64,000 nt of DNA from Pseudanabaena minima (GCF_051131155.1 NZ_CP159508.1:1302001-1366000); one strand, 5' to 3'; shown: positions 25,338 to 34,520, numbered from the stretch's first letter. Translations and numbers: made by a program. Notes: a model not told the origin generated them from the letters alone.

Positions 25338-25534
25338 AGAAGTTAAATTAGTGAAAACTAGAGAATTACAAGAAATTCTGACAATTCCTAAATCTATATT
25401 GGCATAATTGGCTTATGTATTGACGACGACAAGTGTTTGTTAATCAAAAGATTTATCGTAGAAATATCCCACAAAAACACAGAGTATAACTTAGAATAAC
25501 TTTAGAAAACTCAACACTTGCTCTCTTCACCACT

Positions 25535-26881
25535 ATGAAAGCTTTTTGGATATTAGCCACAATTACTAGCTTAGCGGGCGTAACTGTGAGTTGCACTCAA
25601 AGCAATAAAGATGCCTCTCAAGCTCAAGTACAGAACCAAAAACCTGCTGTAGCTGTAGATGTAGCGATCGCTAAGTTTGATTCTCTCCAAGCTGAGACAG
25701 AGTATACAGGTACAACTGCACCAATAAGGGAAGTATCGGTGAAATCCCGACTGGAAGGGCGTTTGCTAGATCTGAATGTGGATGTTGGCGATCGCGTTGC
25801 CGCAGGACAAGCAATCGCCCAATTGGATGATGCAGTTCTATCTGCAACTGTGCTTCAGGCTGAAGCTGAAGTTGCGGCGAGGGAAGCAGAAGTTTCTCAA
25901 GCAAGCGCAGCCGTGGGTAATGCCCGTGCCCAAGTAGAACGAGCTAGAGTGGAATATCAACAAGCTCAAGCCGACGCAAATCGCTTCACCCAATTGGCTA
26001 AAGATGGAGCCGTATCTTCTCAAACTGCGGAGACTGCTATCACTCGTGCGCGATCTGCCGAACAATCATTGCGATCGGCTGAGCAACAAGTCAGTCTTCA
26101 GCAACAGACGGTGGGAGCAAGTTCACAAAGAGTTTTAGCTCAAGAAGCCATCAGATTAAGAGAACAAGAGCGTCAATCCTACACTACGATTACTGCACCG
26201 ATTAGTGGTGTTGTGCTAGAGCGCGTCAGTGAAACGGGGAATCTTCTATTTGCAGGTAACGACGTTATAAAATTAGGTGATTTTAGTCAAGTTAAAGTAA
26301 TTGTACTGATTTCAGAATTAGAGATTAGCAAAGTTCGTTTAAATCAATCCGTTGATGTGCGGTTTGACACATTTCCTAATCAAAAATTTACGGGAACAGT
26401 GAGACGAATTTCGCCAGTAGCTGATCCTGTGGCGAGATTGATTCCTGTAGAAGTTGTAGTTCCAAATCGTGACAATAAATTAGGTAGTGGTCAACTAGCA
26501 AGGGTGCAGTTTTCGAGTGGTCAGTCTCGCCAAATTGTGATCGCAGATTCCGCCTTAGAAGTTGCAGGACGACCGAAGCAGACAAGTACAACTAATCAAA
26601 CCAAAGCGCAAACGGATTCAAAATCCAACCCAAATTTAGGAAATAAGACAAATGCTAGCAATCAAAGTAAACCGAAAACTGGCACAGTTTTTGTGGTTAT
26701 GGGTGATCAGCAAGAACCGAAAGTGACAGCACGAAAAGTCACCCTTGGCGATCGCCGTGATGGCAAAGTTGTGATTCTCTCTGGATTAAAAGAAGGCGAT
26801 CGCCTAGTGGTCAGGAGTGGTGGCAGGTTGCAGGATGGTGATTCTGTCAAGCTTAGCGTGTTATCAGAATCTTCTAAGTGA
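25535..26881 (+). CDS. RND efflux periplasmic adaptor (HlyD/AcrA type)
   Basis: 448 residues. The N-terminus is a lipoprotein-like signal ending in TVSC (about residue 20). A lipoyl/barrel-sandwich half (VSVKSRLEGRLLDLNVDVGDRVAAGQAIAQLD, about 67-98), a long coiled coil (about 100-195) and the second half (YTTITAPISGVVLERVSETGN) follow, then a beta-barrel domain. A Lys/Asn/Thr-rich insertion (about 350-385) splits the membrane-proximal domain. Links the RND pump downstream to an outer-membrane channel. The stop codon lies in a hairpin. Confidence 0.92.
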   Translation: MKAFWILATITSLAGVTVSCTQSNKDASQAQVQNQKPAVAVDVAIAKFDSLQAETEYTGTTAPIREVSVKSRLEGRLLDLNVDVGDRVAAGQAIAQLDDAVLSATVLQAEAEVAAREAEVSQASAAVGNARAQVERARVEYQQAQADANRFTQLAKDGAVSSQTAETAITRARSAEQSLRSAEQQVSLQQQTVGASSQRVLAQEAIRLREQERQSYTTITAPISGVVLERVSETGNLLFAGNDVIKLGDFSQVKVIVLISELEISKVRLNQSVDVRFDTFPNQKFTGTVRRISPVADPVARLIPVEVVVPNRDNKLGSGQLARVQFSSGQSRQIVIADSALEVAGRPKQTSTTNQTKAQTDSKSNPNLGNKTNASNQSKPKTGTVFVVMGDQQEPKVTARKVTLGDRRDGKVVILSGLKEGDRLVVRSGGRLQDGDSVKLSVLSESSK

Positions 26882-26916
26882 TGAAGTAATGCTCGCATCG
26901 TATTACTTCATCACTT
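26876..26916. terminator. Hairpin with T-run between adaptor and pump genes
   Basis: AAGTGATGAAGTAAT (26876-26890) pairs perfectly with 26902-26916 and is followed by T6. It includes the adaptor stop codon. A terminator between two genes that must work together could set their ratio. The following 13-mer TTTAAGAGATAAC is tandemly duplicated (26928-26940, 26941-26953), giving two AAGAGA RBS-like sites before the pump ATG. Confidence 0.7.
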
Positions 26917-26954
26917 TTTTTAATTATTTTAAGAGATAACTTTAAGAGATAACT

Positions 26955-29900
26955 ATGAGCGACCAACACTCTTCCAGTCCCAGACCGACAGGATTTAGCA
27001 TTAGCGCTACAGCCATTCGCCGCCACATTGGTACGCTGATGCTAACGATCGCTATTTTTGTTATGGGAGCCTTCTATATCACCCGATTGCAGGTAGATTT
27101 ACTTCCATCAATTGTTTATCCACGTATCGGCGTACAAATCGATGTTCCAGGCATTTCCCCAGAAGTTGCTATTACCGAAGTTACCAAACCTCTAGAAGAA
27201 GCTTTAGCGCTAACTGAAGGTGTTAACCAGCTTTTTTCGCGTACTCGTGAAGGTCAGGTGCGGGTCGATTTGTTTTTTGAAGCAGGTAGTGATGTTGATC
27301 AAGCTCTCAATGACGCAGTTGCTAGCTTTAACCGTGGTCGGAGTCGTCTACCCGATGTAGTCGAGAATGAAAGAATCTTTAAATTTGATCCTTCCCAATT
27401 TCCGATCTATGAATTTGCGCTTACATCGCCTTCTTTGTCATTGCCAGAGTTGCGGCTATTTGCGGATGAAGAGTTGGGACGTGAACTAGCGATCGTGCCA
27501 GGGGTTGCGGGTGTTGATGTAGTTGGTGGTGTCAGGGAAGAGGTACAGGTTAATCTCGATCTGCCACGATTACAATCAGCAGGTGTGAGCGTTAATGATG
27601 TTTTGAACGCATTGCGCGATCGCAATATCGATATTTCTGGTGGTAGGCTACGCAATGGCACGGTTGAACCACTGACTCGGGCGATCGGTAAGTTTAAAGA
27701 TGCTAAAGAACTAGAAAATTTATCCTTTGTTGTCAGCAATCCTACAGCTACGACTCCGCCCAGACAAGTCTATTTACGAGACTTTGCGGAAATCATTGAT
27801 AGTACTGAAGAACAGAGAGTTTTCACGACTTTAAATGGACAGGAAGCAGTACGGTTGTTAGTAACTAAGCAGCCCGACGCGAATACGATTGAGGTCGTCG
27901 ATCGCGTCAAGGAAAAAATTGCCACACTACGAGAAAATGGCTTAATTCCCAGCGACGCTGAACTAACAGCCACCCTTGACGAGTCAAGACTGATCAGAGC
28001 TTCGGTTGCTAACGTGGCTTGGTCAGGGATTATTGGTTCTGGCTTAGCGGCGATCGCTGTGTTTTTATTTCTAGGTTCATTACGTCAGACATTAATTATT
28101 TCTCTAGCGATTCCCCTCGCTACCCTTGCCGCAGTCATCTGTATGGGGATTTTTGGTTTCTCTCTCAACCTATTTAGTCTAGGTGGACTAGCCCTCGGCG
28201 TAGGTATTGTCGTGGACAATTCGATTGTGATGCTAGAGAACATTACCATCGGCATTGCCAAAATCCGCAAGCGTAATGGTGGTGAGGCTGGATTTGAAGA
28301 CATTATTCACCAATCACAGTCTAGCAGTGGCGAAATTGAATCAGCCCTAATTGCTTCTACTAGCACTAATCTTGTAGTAATTTTCCCATTCCTATTGTTA
28401 GGTGGATTTCTATCACTGCTATTCAATCAACTAATTCTTACCATTAGCTTTGCTGTGGCAGCTTCGATCGCGATCGCGGTAACTGTCGTACCGATGATGG
28501 CTTCGCGACTATTAGCTATCCCTTGGTCGAGTCGTTTAAATGAATCTTGGTTCATGGTCGGATTTGAGCGTCGTTTTGCAGCAGCTACTCTTGGCTATGC
28601 AGGGTTTCTAGCCAGAATTGTCCATTATCGCCTCTTGGTTGTAATTGCTCTATTTGCGATCCTTGGCGGTGGCGGCTTCCTGATGGCGCGACAACTGCCC
28701 CAAGAAATCATCCCTCAAGTTAAAACAGGTGATGTCAACGTTAATGCTCAATTTCCAGCAGGTACAACCCTTGCTGAAAATATGAAAGTGATGTCGCTAG
28801 TTGATGAAATTCTGATTAAGCAACCTGAAACAGCCTACTCATTTGCCACTATCGGTGGCGGCTCCTTTGGTAATAACGTTACAGCTAATCCCTTGCGTAG
28901 TGGTAGTACAGTCACACTCAAACCAAATGCTGACCTTACTGGCTTTGTCAGTCGCGTTAATCGAGAAATTGCCAAACTCAACCTAGCAGGGGTAAGGATT
29001 CGGGTTAACCCAGGGCAAGTTCGCGGGATTATTGTCAATAATTCCCCTGTACCTAGAACGGATATTGATGTTGTTTTGCAAGGTAGTAATCCAGATGTGT
29101 TGTCTCAAGCAGGTATGGAAGTTCTCAGTGCCTTAGAGAAGTCAGTCAAAGGCGCAACCTTCCGTCCCGATACCGATGCCCGTCAGCCTGAGATCCAAAT
29201 TATTCCTGATTGGGAACGTCTGCAATCGCTAGGACTTTCAACTCAAGCGATCGGTTCCACTCTGCAAACTGCAATTACAGGTTCAGTCCCCACGCAATTA
29301 CAACGTGGCGATCGCCTTGTTGATGTGCGCGTACAGCTTGATCCTGAGTTACGCAAAAACTCTTCGCAATTGCAACAAGTCCCCCTATTTGTCAGCAATA
29401 ATCGCCCAGTCCGCCTCGCTGATGTGGCAACTCTGAGCGAAGGTCGCGCCCCTGGGGAAATTCAACGGATTAATCAACGTCAGGTTTACTTAATCCTCGG
29501 TAGTGTGGAGCGCGGCGCAAGTCTTAGTGACGCTCTCAAACAAACTGAACGGGCGATCGCGGCAATTGATCTGCCCGATGGTGTCGCCGTATTACCCAGT
29601 TCTGCAAAAGCGGCTAATGACAACCTCTCTGGAGCCTTTGGAACATTGGGTTTACTTGCCTCATTCCTAGTATTTGTGGTGATGGCGGTGCAGTATAACT
29701 CATTGCTTGATCCACTTGTGATCATGCTGACGATTCCCCTTGCTCTGGCCGGTGGCGTTGTGGGGCTGTATGTCACCAATAGCTCGATCAATGTGATGGT
29801 AGTAATCGGCGTAATCTTGTTGATTGGTATCGTTGTTAATAATGCGATCGTGTTGGTAGAGCTGGCGAACCAAATCCGTGAGGAGCAGAAATGTAGTCGA

Positions 29901-30170
29901 ATTCAAGCCATGTTGCAAGCTGCGCCGACGCGCCTCCGCCCGATTCTGATGACCACGATTACCACTGTAGTTGGTGCATTTCCGCTAGCTCTGGGTGGTG
30001 GCGATGGTGGCGAGTTTTTACAACCGCTTGGAATCGTGATTTTCTCAGGCTTAGCCCTTGCCACAATCCTGACTTTATTCTTGATTCCCTGCTCCTATGT
30101 ATTGATGCACGAGTTGAGTTGGGCAAAAGTAAGTAAGTTAGTGCCATTAAAAGCATCATCAAGAAATTAG
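26955..30170 (+). CDS. RND multidrug-efflux-type permease (AcrB/HAE1 family)
   Basis: 1071 residues with the RND layout: TM1 (LMLTIAIFVMGAFYITRL, about 27-44), a large periplasmic loop, helices TM2-7 from about 345, a second periplasmic domain, and TM8-12 from about 890. The proton-relay helix is LALGVGIVVDNSIVMLENI (about 412-430). The repeat-half counterpart is IGIVVNNAIVLVELANQ. Pumps hydrophobic substrates out together with the adaptor encoded 73 bp upstream; an outer-membrane TolC is not encoded here. Confidence 0.95.
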   Translation: MSDQHSSSPRPTGFSISATAIRRHIGTLMLTIAIFVMGAFYITRLQVDLLPSIVYPRIGVQIDVPGISPEVAITEVTKPLEEALALTEGVNQLFSRTREGQVRVDLFFEAGSDVDQALNDAVASFNRGRSRLPDVVENERIFKFDPSQFPIYEFALTSPSLSLPELRLFADEELGRELAIVPGVAGVDVVGGVREEVQVNLDLPRLQSAGVSVNDVLNALRDRNIDISGGRLRNGTVEPLTRAIGKFKDAKELENLSFVVSNPTATTPPRQVYLRDFAEIIDSTEEQRVFTTLNGQEAVRLLVTKQPDANTIEVVDRVKEKIATLRENGLIPSDAELTATLDESRLIRASVANVAWSGIIGSGLAAIAVFLFLGSLRQTLIISLAIPLATLAAVICMGIFGFSLNLFSLGGLALGVGIVVDNSIVMLENITIGIAKIRKRNGGEAGFEDIIHQSQSSSGEIESALIASTSTNLVVIFPFLLLGGFLSLLFNQLILTISFAVAASIAIAVTVVPMMASRLLAIPWSSRLNESWFMVGFERRFAAATLGYAGFLARIVHYRLLVVIALFAILGGGGFLMARQLPQEIIPQVKTGDVNVNAQFPAGTTLAENMKVMSLVDEILIKQPETAYSFATIGGGSFGNNVTANPLRSGSTVTLKPNADLTGFVSRVNREIAKLNLAGVRIRVNPGQVRGIIVNNSPVPRTDIDVVLQGSNPDVLSQAGMEVLSALEKSVKGATFRPDTDARQPEIQIIPDWERLQSLGLSTQAIGSTLQTAITGSVPTQLQRGDRLVDVRVQLDPELRKNSSQLQQVPLFVSNNRPVRLADVATLSEGRAPGEIQRINQRQVYLILGSVERGASLSDALKQTERAIAAIDLPDGVAVLPSSAKAANDNLSGAFGTLGLLASFLVFVVMAVQYNSLLDPLVIMLTIPLALAGGVVGLYVTNSSINVMVVIGVILLIGIVVNNAIVLVELANQIREEQKCSRIQAMLQAAPTRLRPILMTTITTVVGAFPLALGGGDGGEFLQPLGIVIFSGLALATILTLFLIPCSYVLMHELSWAKVSKLVPLKASSRN

Positions 30171-30185
30171 TAAATATAGTTGTCC

Positions 30186-30230
30186 CCAAATAGTTTGAGG
30201 CGGCGCGAAGCACCGCCTCAAACTATTTGG
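30186..30230. repeat. Family A palindrome after the RND gene
   Basis: Arms 30186-30206 and 30210-30230 (CCAAATAGTTTGAGGCGGCGC) round GAA, with one mismatch near the core (GCACCGCC instead of GCGCCGCC). Likely the pump gene terminator. Confidence 0.8.
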
Positions 30231-30235
30231 ATAGG

Positions 30236-30284
30236 CGGCTTAAGCAAAAAAGCGTTGCTTTGCAACGCTTTTTTGCTTAAGCCG
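30236..30284. terminator. Perfect 23-bp palindrome overlapping the V4R gene stop
   Basis: Arms 30236-30258 and 30262-30284 (CGGCTTAAGCAAAAAAGCGT...) around TTT, core GCGTTGC-TTT-GCAACGC flanked by A6/T6. The right arm contains the TAA (30277-30279) of the minus-strand V4R gene. Probably bidirectional. Confidence 0.85.
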
Positions 30285-30972
30285 TAAGTTTCTCTAAGAT
30301 TTCCGCAGTTCTCATTCCTTGCTTTACAAAACCCTCAACTGGTTGAACTTTGCTAGTGAGTCCAACCAGAAAGCGCGTATAACTATCCTGTTTGGAAGAG
30401 GAATTATCAGCATCAGGATCTGGCGGCGACGACCAGTCCGTTGCACAGGCGCGAATATCTTTACCTGCCCAGCGTGAAAACCATGCAGCAATAAATCCAG
30501 CTTGCAACTGATGCCAAGGCAACTTACTACCCGACTGCAAGCCAATTTCACTACCTGTCGTTAGCACAGAATTTTCGGTAGTCACGACGATCAGCCCATG
30601 TTGACGATGGCTAAAGTCAAGGGTTATGGTTCCCATGCCATGTACTGTCCAGAGTTGGCGCATTGTAGCGAGGAACTCTACCGCATTAGCTGCCATAATT
30701 GTCGTGCCTTGATAGGACTCGATTTCACTACGAATGTGATCGTAAAAAGAGCCACCCCAACCAAAACCAAAGGTGTACAGAGCTAAAGTACCTGCTTGCC
30801 CTGCCTCAGAATAAAGAGATCGATGGATACTCCGTAACAAAAAATCTGGCACAGCCACAAGGCGATCGCCTTGTCGAGTTGAGAGCAGCCCCGTCGCAGG
30901 ATCGGATTTGACGTAAAAACGAGGGGAAAAGTAATTACTAGGAATTGAATTGGTAATCATTGGCTTAACCAT
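30277..30972 (-). CDS. V4R-domain protein (slr0144-like)
   Basis: 231 residues. A V4R-like fold: N-terminal SPRFYVKSDPATGLLSTRQGDR, then LYTFGFGWGGSFYDHIRSEIESY and the WSSPPDPDADN...YTRFLVGLTSKV end. V4R domains bind small hydrophobic ligands or tetrapyrroles (4-vinyl reductase family). Last gene of the cluster; it overlaps the phycobiliprotein-like gene by 16 nt. In Synechocystis a V4R gene of the PAP operon has been linked to photosystem II assembly; I infer a similar role from the shared gene set, recalled from memory. Confidence 0.72.
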   Translation of the reverse strand: MVKPMITNSIPSNYFSPRFYVKSDPATGLLSTRQGDRLVAVPDFLLRSIHRSLYSEAGQAGTLALYTFGFGWGGSFYDHIRSEIESYQGTTIMAANAVEFLATMRQLWTVHGMGTITLDFSHRQHGLIVVTTENSVLTTGSEIGLQSGSKLPWHQLQAGFIAAWFSRWAGKDIRACATDWSSPPDPDADNSSSKQDSYTRFLVGLTSKVQPVEGFVKQGMRTAEILEKLTA

Positions 30973-31427
30973 TGGTGGGCGATCGCAAGGTATGGCAGTA
31001 GCAAATCTGCATTTTCCTTAGGAAGATTTGCCTGAACGGATTTCTGCAAGGAGCGATAGACAAAATCATTTACCCGTTGGTTTTTTAAAGCCAACATAAT
31101 ATTCTGCATCCAATACAGCAAACGATCTTTAAGCAATTCTTCGTCTTGCAATAACATCGCTGTAGCACAGTATCGCAGCACTAAAGCCATGTCACGATTA
31201 CATTTATTACCACCATCAACAGTTACTTTTGCCGCTACATCAGGAGCCGTGTTAATAATCTGTTGCATGACTTGCTCAAGAATGACATTTTCCTTAGTCT
31301 GGAGCAAATCATAGGTTTGACGACGCTGTTGCCACGAAGCGATCGCTCCATCCAAGATTCGCAAATCTTCGGGTGTAATGTAGGAGCCATCGGCACGATC
31401 TAAAACATTTTCTAAGAGAGTAAGCAT
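30957..31427 (-). CDS. Phycobiliprotein-like protein with the bilin cysteine
   Basis: 156 residues, the size of a phycobiliprotein subunit. The region CNRDMALVLRYCATAMLLQD (C76 onward) followed by EELLKDRLLYWMQNIMLAL lines up with the chromophore region C-x-R-D-M-x-I-I-L-R-Y of allophycocyanin and phycocyanin subunits, so the attachment cysteine (canonical Cys84) is retained. Other parts are divergent. It is not beside apc/cpc genes but in a V4R/ferredoxin cluster, like the PBS-like gene of the Synechocystis slr0144-slr0152 set. Role: perhaps bilin sensing or binding during photosystem assembly (inference). Confidence 0.75.
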   Translation of the reverse strand: MLTLLENVLDRADGSYITPEDLRILDGAIASWQQRRQTYDLLQTKENVILEQVMQQIINTAPDVAAKVTVDGGNKCNRDMALVLRYCATAMLLQDEELLKDRLLYWMQNIMLALKNQRVNDFVYRSLQKSVQANLPKENADLLLPYLAIAHQWLSQ

Positions 31428-31495
31428 AGTTTTAAAAGTTTAATTAAATGATTTTTGAAATAAATGTGCAAAGCACATTTGTTTATGGGACGGAA

Positions 31496-31897
31496 TTAGG
31501 AATCAGGAAAATTAACAAGCAAATCCTCCAGCAAAGTCAGATCTTCCTCCTTCGCAATCAACACTTCCTGACTCTCAGCATTCCACTCGATTTGCTCAAT
31601 TAACTCTTTGGTCGTTAAAAATTCCAAATTGTCAATATTGTCTAAACCCAATAAAAAGCTGGCAGGACGCGAATTCAAGATCGGCGACTCACTACTCAAA
31701 TGGCTTTGCCCATTGAGATCTTCATAGTATGACGATCGCCGCGATCGCTTGGAAGGAGAACCACCTAAATCCGCAGTGAAAAATACTTTGAGCGATTTAA
31801 TTAGTGACTTCCATAGCTTTTTAAGCCCATGTAGCCAATTCTTTAACGACCAATTTTTTAAAGTGTGATCGGCTCGATGATTACTTTTTCTTCTCAA
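31496..31897 (-). CDS. Basic/acidic small protein in the V4R cluster
   Basis: 133 residues. The first 60 are strongly basic with an amphipathic stretch (LKNWLHGLKKLWKSLIKSLKVFF, about 18-40) that could lie on a membrane surface; the last 50 are acidic (EEDLTLLEDLLVNFPDS). There is no clear family. Its position between V4R and phycobiliprotein-like genes suggests a helper specific to this cluster. Spacing 68 bp to the next gene, 95 bp from the previous one. Confidence 0.65.
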   Translation of the reverse strand: MRRKSNHRADHTLKNWSLKNWLHGLKKLWKSLIKSLKVFFTADLGGSPSKRSRRSSYYEDLNGQSHLSSESPILNSRPASFLLGLDNIDNLEFLTTKELIEQIEWNAESQEVLIAKEEDLTLLEDLLVNFPDS

Positions 31898-31943
31898 CTT
31901 AAATTCCTCCTGTATCCATTGACTGAGCCATAGCCCTTTTCAG

Positions 31944-31988
31944 GTAAGTAGTTGTTTCTCCGTCTTGGGATGGGAAATAACTACTTAC
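31944..31988. repeat. Inverted repeat between two cluster genes
   Basis: GTAAGTAGTTGTTTC (31944-31958) pairs with GAAATAACTACTTAC (31974-31988), one mismatch, loop 15 nt. It overlaps the very end of the V4R reading frame upstream region and could be a processing or attenuation site. Confidence 0.55.
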
Positions 31989-31992
31989 TTCG

Positions 31993-32745
31993 CTACAGTC
32001 CATTACCATTAGTAGAATCTTGATCAAGTAACCTTCCATTACCATTAGTAGAATCTTGATCAAGTAACCTTGCTTCAATTTCTTGAGCTGTAGCACCAGA
32101 ACTTAGCCAAAATTCAGCGGCTTTAATCCGAGTCTCTGAACCAATCAAAAAACGACAGAAGTTATTCCCCATCGAATAGCATTGGATTTCAGTACTACTT
32201 AAACCGCGATTAAGCATCACCGAAAAGAATCCCGCTAATAATCCTGCATAAAGAAAACATACAGGCTTACCAATATTTCCCATCGATTTTGCTACTGCCG
32301 AATCAAATAGATCAACAAATATGAAACCTTCACGAATTGAACTGAGATCGACATTCCATTTTCCCCAGCCCTGAGATGTCAACGGCCACCACCAAGTTTC
32401 TAGGGCAAAGCTAAGACTGGACTTATTAATACTGAAACGATAATCTCTCTCAAACCAGATTTTAAAATCTTTGGCATCCTCAGTTCCCCAATCTTTGCCG
32501 ATCAAATACATCAACCACCCAGAAGCTTCGCCCACTTCATGGTCTAGTCCTTTGAGCAATGACACAATAAAATCATCACTAGCCAACACATATTGGTGTT
32601 GGTTCCAGTCTCTAATTTGTCCTTTAGACTGATCAAATTTAAAGAATGTATGGCGACTGTAATGACAAACTTGAGATAAGGAGTTTAACTGAAGAATCGA
32701 TTCTTCAGTTGTATTATTACGAAAGGTTGATTTGGTCATTTGCAA
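31993..32745 (-). CDS. V4R-domain protein (slr0147-like) with duplicated tail
   Basis: 250 residues. V4R domain pattern: LLKGLDHEVGEASGWLMYLIGKDWG (about 66-90), the Trp-rich centre ETWWWPLTSQGWGKW, and SSTEIQCYSMGNNFCRFLIGSE (about 190-212) with the V4R cysteines. The tail ends in two copies of RLLDQDSTNGNG produced by a 36-bp tandem duplication. Second gene of this family in the cluster; the two probably work on related ligands (tetrapyrroles are the family precedent). Confidence 0.72.
   Translation of the reverse strand: MQMTKSTFRNNTTEESILQLNSLSQVCHYSRHTFFKFDQSKGQIRDWNQHQYVLASDDFIVSLLKGLDHEVGEASGWLMYLIGKDWGTEDAKDFKIWFERDYRFSINKSSLSFALETWWWPLTSQGWGKWNVDLSSIREGFIFVDLFDSAVAKSMGNIGKPVCFLYAGLLAGFFSVMLNRGLSSTEIQCYSMGNNFCRFLIGSETRIKAAEFWLSSGATAQEIEARLLDQDSTNGNGRLLDQDSTNGNGL
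32001..32072. repeat. 36-bp tandem duplication in the V4R gene
   Basis: Two exact or nearly exact 36-bp copies (32001-32036, 32037-32072) beginning CCATTACCATTAGTAG. They keep the reading frame and give a 12-residue repeat at the protein's C-terminus. Likely recent, by replication slippage. Confidence 0.9.
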
Positions 32746-32813
32746 TCCTCAGATTGATGCAGATTGATGCAATGGAATAGATATTAATTTGCGATCGCAG
32801 AGCTTCAGTAATG

Positions 32814-33335
32814 TTATTTACCTGAAGCCATAGATTTTTCTGGTGGTAACAAAATTTGACTTAAATCAGTACTAAAAGAGGAATCAATTTCAGACATTTT
32901 TTCTAAAGCTGATCGTAAAATCAACTTACCTTCTTCAACTAAAACGTCACCAGTTAACGGATGAATCAGATTTTGCTGAGCGCGCTTTCCGATTAAGTTT
33001 TTTAGTTCTCCAATCGAACCGATGTACATTCCTTGCGGAACTTCAATCACGATGCCATCTTGCCAAACCTTTGCCTGACAAGCCAGACGTGAATTTGCTT
33101 TAGATGAAGTGATAAAGCTTAGGGTTAATATTTCCTGTTCACTTTTGGGACTAAGAGATTTTTCCCCTGCTTGAATATATACATGACAAGTTGCACATCT
33201 TCCCTGACCACCACAGGCTTGGAGTACATTCATCTCCTGTTTAATCAAAACACTGAGTAAAGTACTGTCAGTTGAAACCTCCACATCTTGATTTAAAGGT
33301 TGTAATTTTATCTGTTTCACTGCGATCTCATTCAA
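32814..33335 (-). CDS. 2Fe-2S ferredoxin-domain protein (slr0148-like)
   Basis: 173 residues. The plant-type ferredoxin cluster motif is QACGGQGRCATCHVYI (about 40-55), with the fourth cysteine in SRLACQAKVW. The C-terminal 65 residues form an extension, including NLIHPLTGDVLVEEGKLI, that is shared with the other ferredoxin-like protein of this cluster. Probably an electron-transfer or redox-sensing partner in the V4R/bilin cluster. Overlaps the end of the receiver-like gene by 8 nt. Confidence 0.88.
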   Translation of the reverse strand: MNEIAVKQIKLQPLNQDVEVSTDSTLLSVLIKQEMNVLQACGGQGRCATCHVYIQAGEKSLSPKSEQEILTLSFITSSKANSRLACQAKVWQDGIVIEVPQGMYIGSIGELKNLIGKRAQQNLIHPLTGDVLVEEGKLILRSALEKMSEIDSSFSTDLSQILLPPEKSMASGK

Positions 33336-34185
33336 CGGGGAAAACTAGCTTGGAAACATCGGCAGATAGGGATTTGGCTTGTAATATCTGTGAGAAGTCA
33401 ACAATGACTCGCTCACATTCTTTCAAAAAAGCTCTTACCCATGTTTGAACATCTTGCAATTGAACGGGGGTTAGTGGCTCAATTTGCTCAGAGATAAAAG
33501 GACAGCTTATTTGTCCTTGATAGTCAACTTTCCAATATTCAAGAGAGGGATGAAGTGAAACGAGACTAGCATGGCTTTTTTTCCAATAGTTGGCGATCGC
33601 TAATGGACCTAAATAACTGGAACTGTACTTAGTCAGTCGGTTTAGGGCTACTAGGGTTGCCTCCCAAGTGAGAGTGTCAGACTTGTCAGAATTAGCTTCT
33701 TCATCAATATTTTGATTGTTTTGGCTAGAATCGGCGATCGCAATTTTCAAGACGTTACGAATTAACGCTTTCTGGAATTGATGTACATTTTGAGGATGCA
33801 CACTAATTACGTCATGCACACCCCGAGCAATCGCCCACTTCCGAAAAAAATCACCAACTTCCAGTTGCTCAACTAGTAAAATGATCGGCAAGTTCTGCCA
33901 TTGTTTGAGGCATCGGCGACAAGCCTCTAACCAATTTAAATCTTCCAATTTACCCAATAAAATTAGATCAGAAGATTGTTGAGTAACAGTCTGAACCAAT
34001 TGCTGGTAATTGGGGCAGATATCGGGAACCCAACGGTTGTCTTTTTTGATTTCTTGAAGAATAACTTGCGATACAGTTGGTGTTGACTCAGCTAAAGCCA
34101 AATGGATAAGCTGCTTTTTTTGATGCGGCTTATCCACCAATTCTTCAAAAAAAGAATCTGAGTTATTCATTGTTAATGTATGCAT
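33328..34185 (-). CDS. Receiver-like protein without clear phosphoacceptor
   Basis: 285 residues. About 28-150 has the alternating pattern of a receiver domain (SSDLILLGKLEDLNWLEACR; LPIILLVEQLEVGDFF; RGVHDVISVHPQNVHQF), but the acidic N-terminal pocket is LALAEST and the usual D-x-x-M phosphoacceptor is replaced by LGKLED. The C-terminal half (about 170-285) is helical and unique (SSSYLGPLAIANYWKKSHAS). I read it as a pseudo-receiver protein, maybe slr0149-like. It is followed with an 8-nt overlap by the ferredoxin gene. Confidence 0.6.
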   Translation of the reverse strand: MHTLTMNNSDSFFEELVDKPHQKKQLIHLALAESTPTVSQVILQEIKKDNRWVPDICPNYQQLVQTVTQQSSDLILLGKLEDLNWLEACRRCLKQWQNLPIILLVEQLEVGDFFRKWAIARGVHDVISVHPQNVHQFQKALIRNVLKIAIADSSQNNQNIDEEANSDKSDTLTWEATLVALNRLTKYSSSYLGPLAIANYWKKSHASLVSLHPSLEYWKVDYQGQISCPFISEQIEPLTPVQLQDVQTWVRAFLKECERVIVDFSQILQAKSLSADVSKLVFPVE

Positions 34186-34520
34186 TGTGCAATTTGTTAT
34201 AGTTGTTTATTAAATTTTTTTATTTTTATAAGTTTTTATAATATTTAAAGTTTTAAGTTGGATTAATGACAAAAAAATGATTTAAAAATCAGAATAAAGT
34301 TTGTAAAAAATCCCCCAATCCGAAACATAAAGGTTTTCAAGTCTGTGATTAACAGAACTGCCCTATCCTGTGGAAGATAGGACAAAGCATGGTTAATTCA
34401 TAAATCATGAAAGATGCAACAGTTAGAGGTAATAATTTTGATAACCAGTCTATAGCCTCTTAAAAGACAAGTATCTAAAAGTTAAAAAAAATATGTAATT
34501 TTTAACACTAGATCAGTCCT
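34186..34520. promoter_or_regulatory. AT-rich leader of the V4R/ferredoxin cluster
   Basis: No ORF. A/T homopolymer-rich next to the receiver-like start, with one short stem CCTATC...GATAGG near 34361-34381. It probably holds the cluster promoter, since the first ferredoxin gene is cut off from the rest by three hairpins. Confidence 0.4.
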
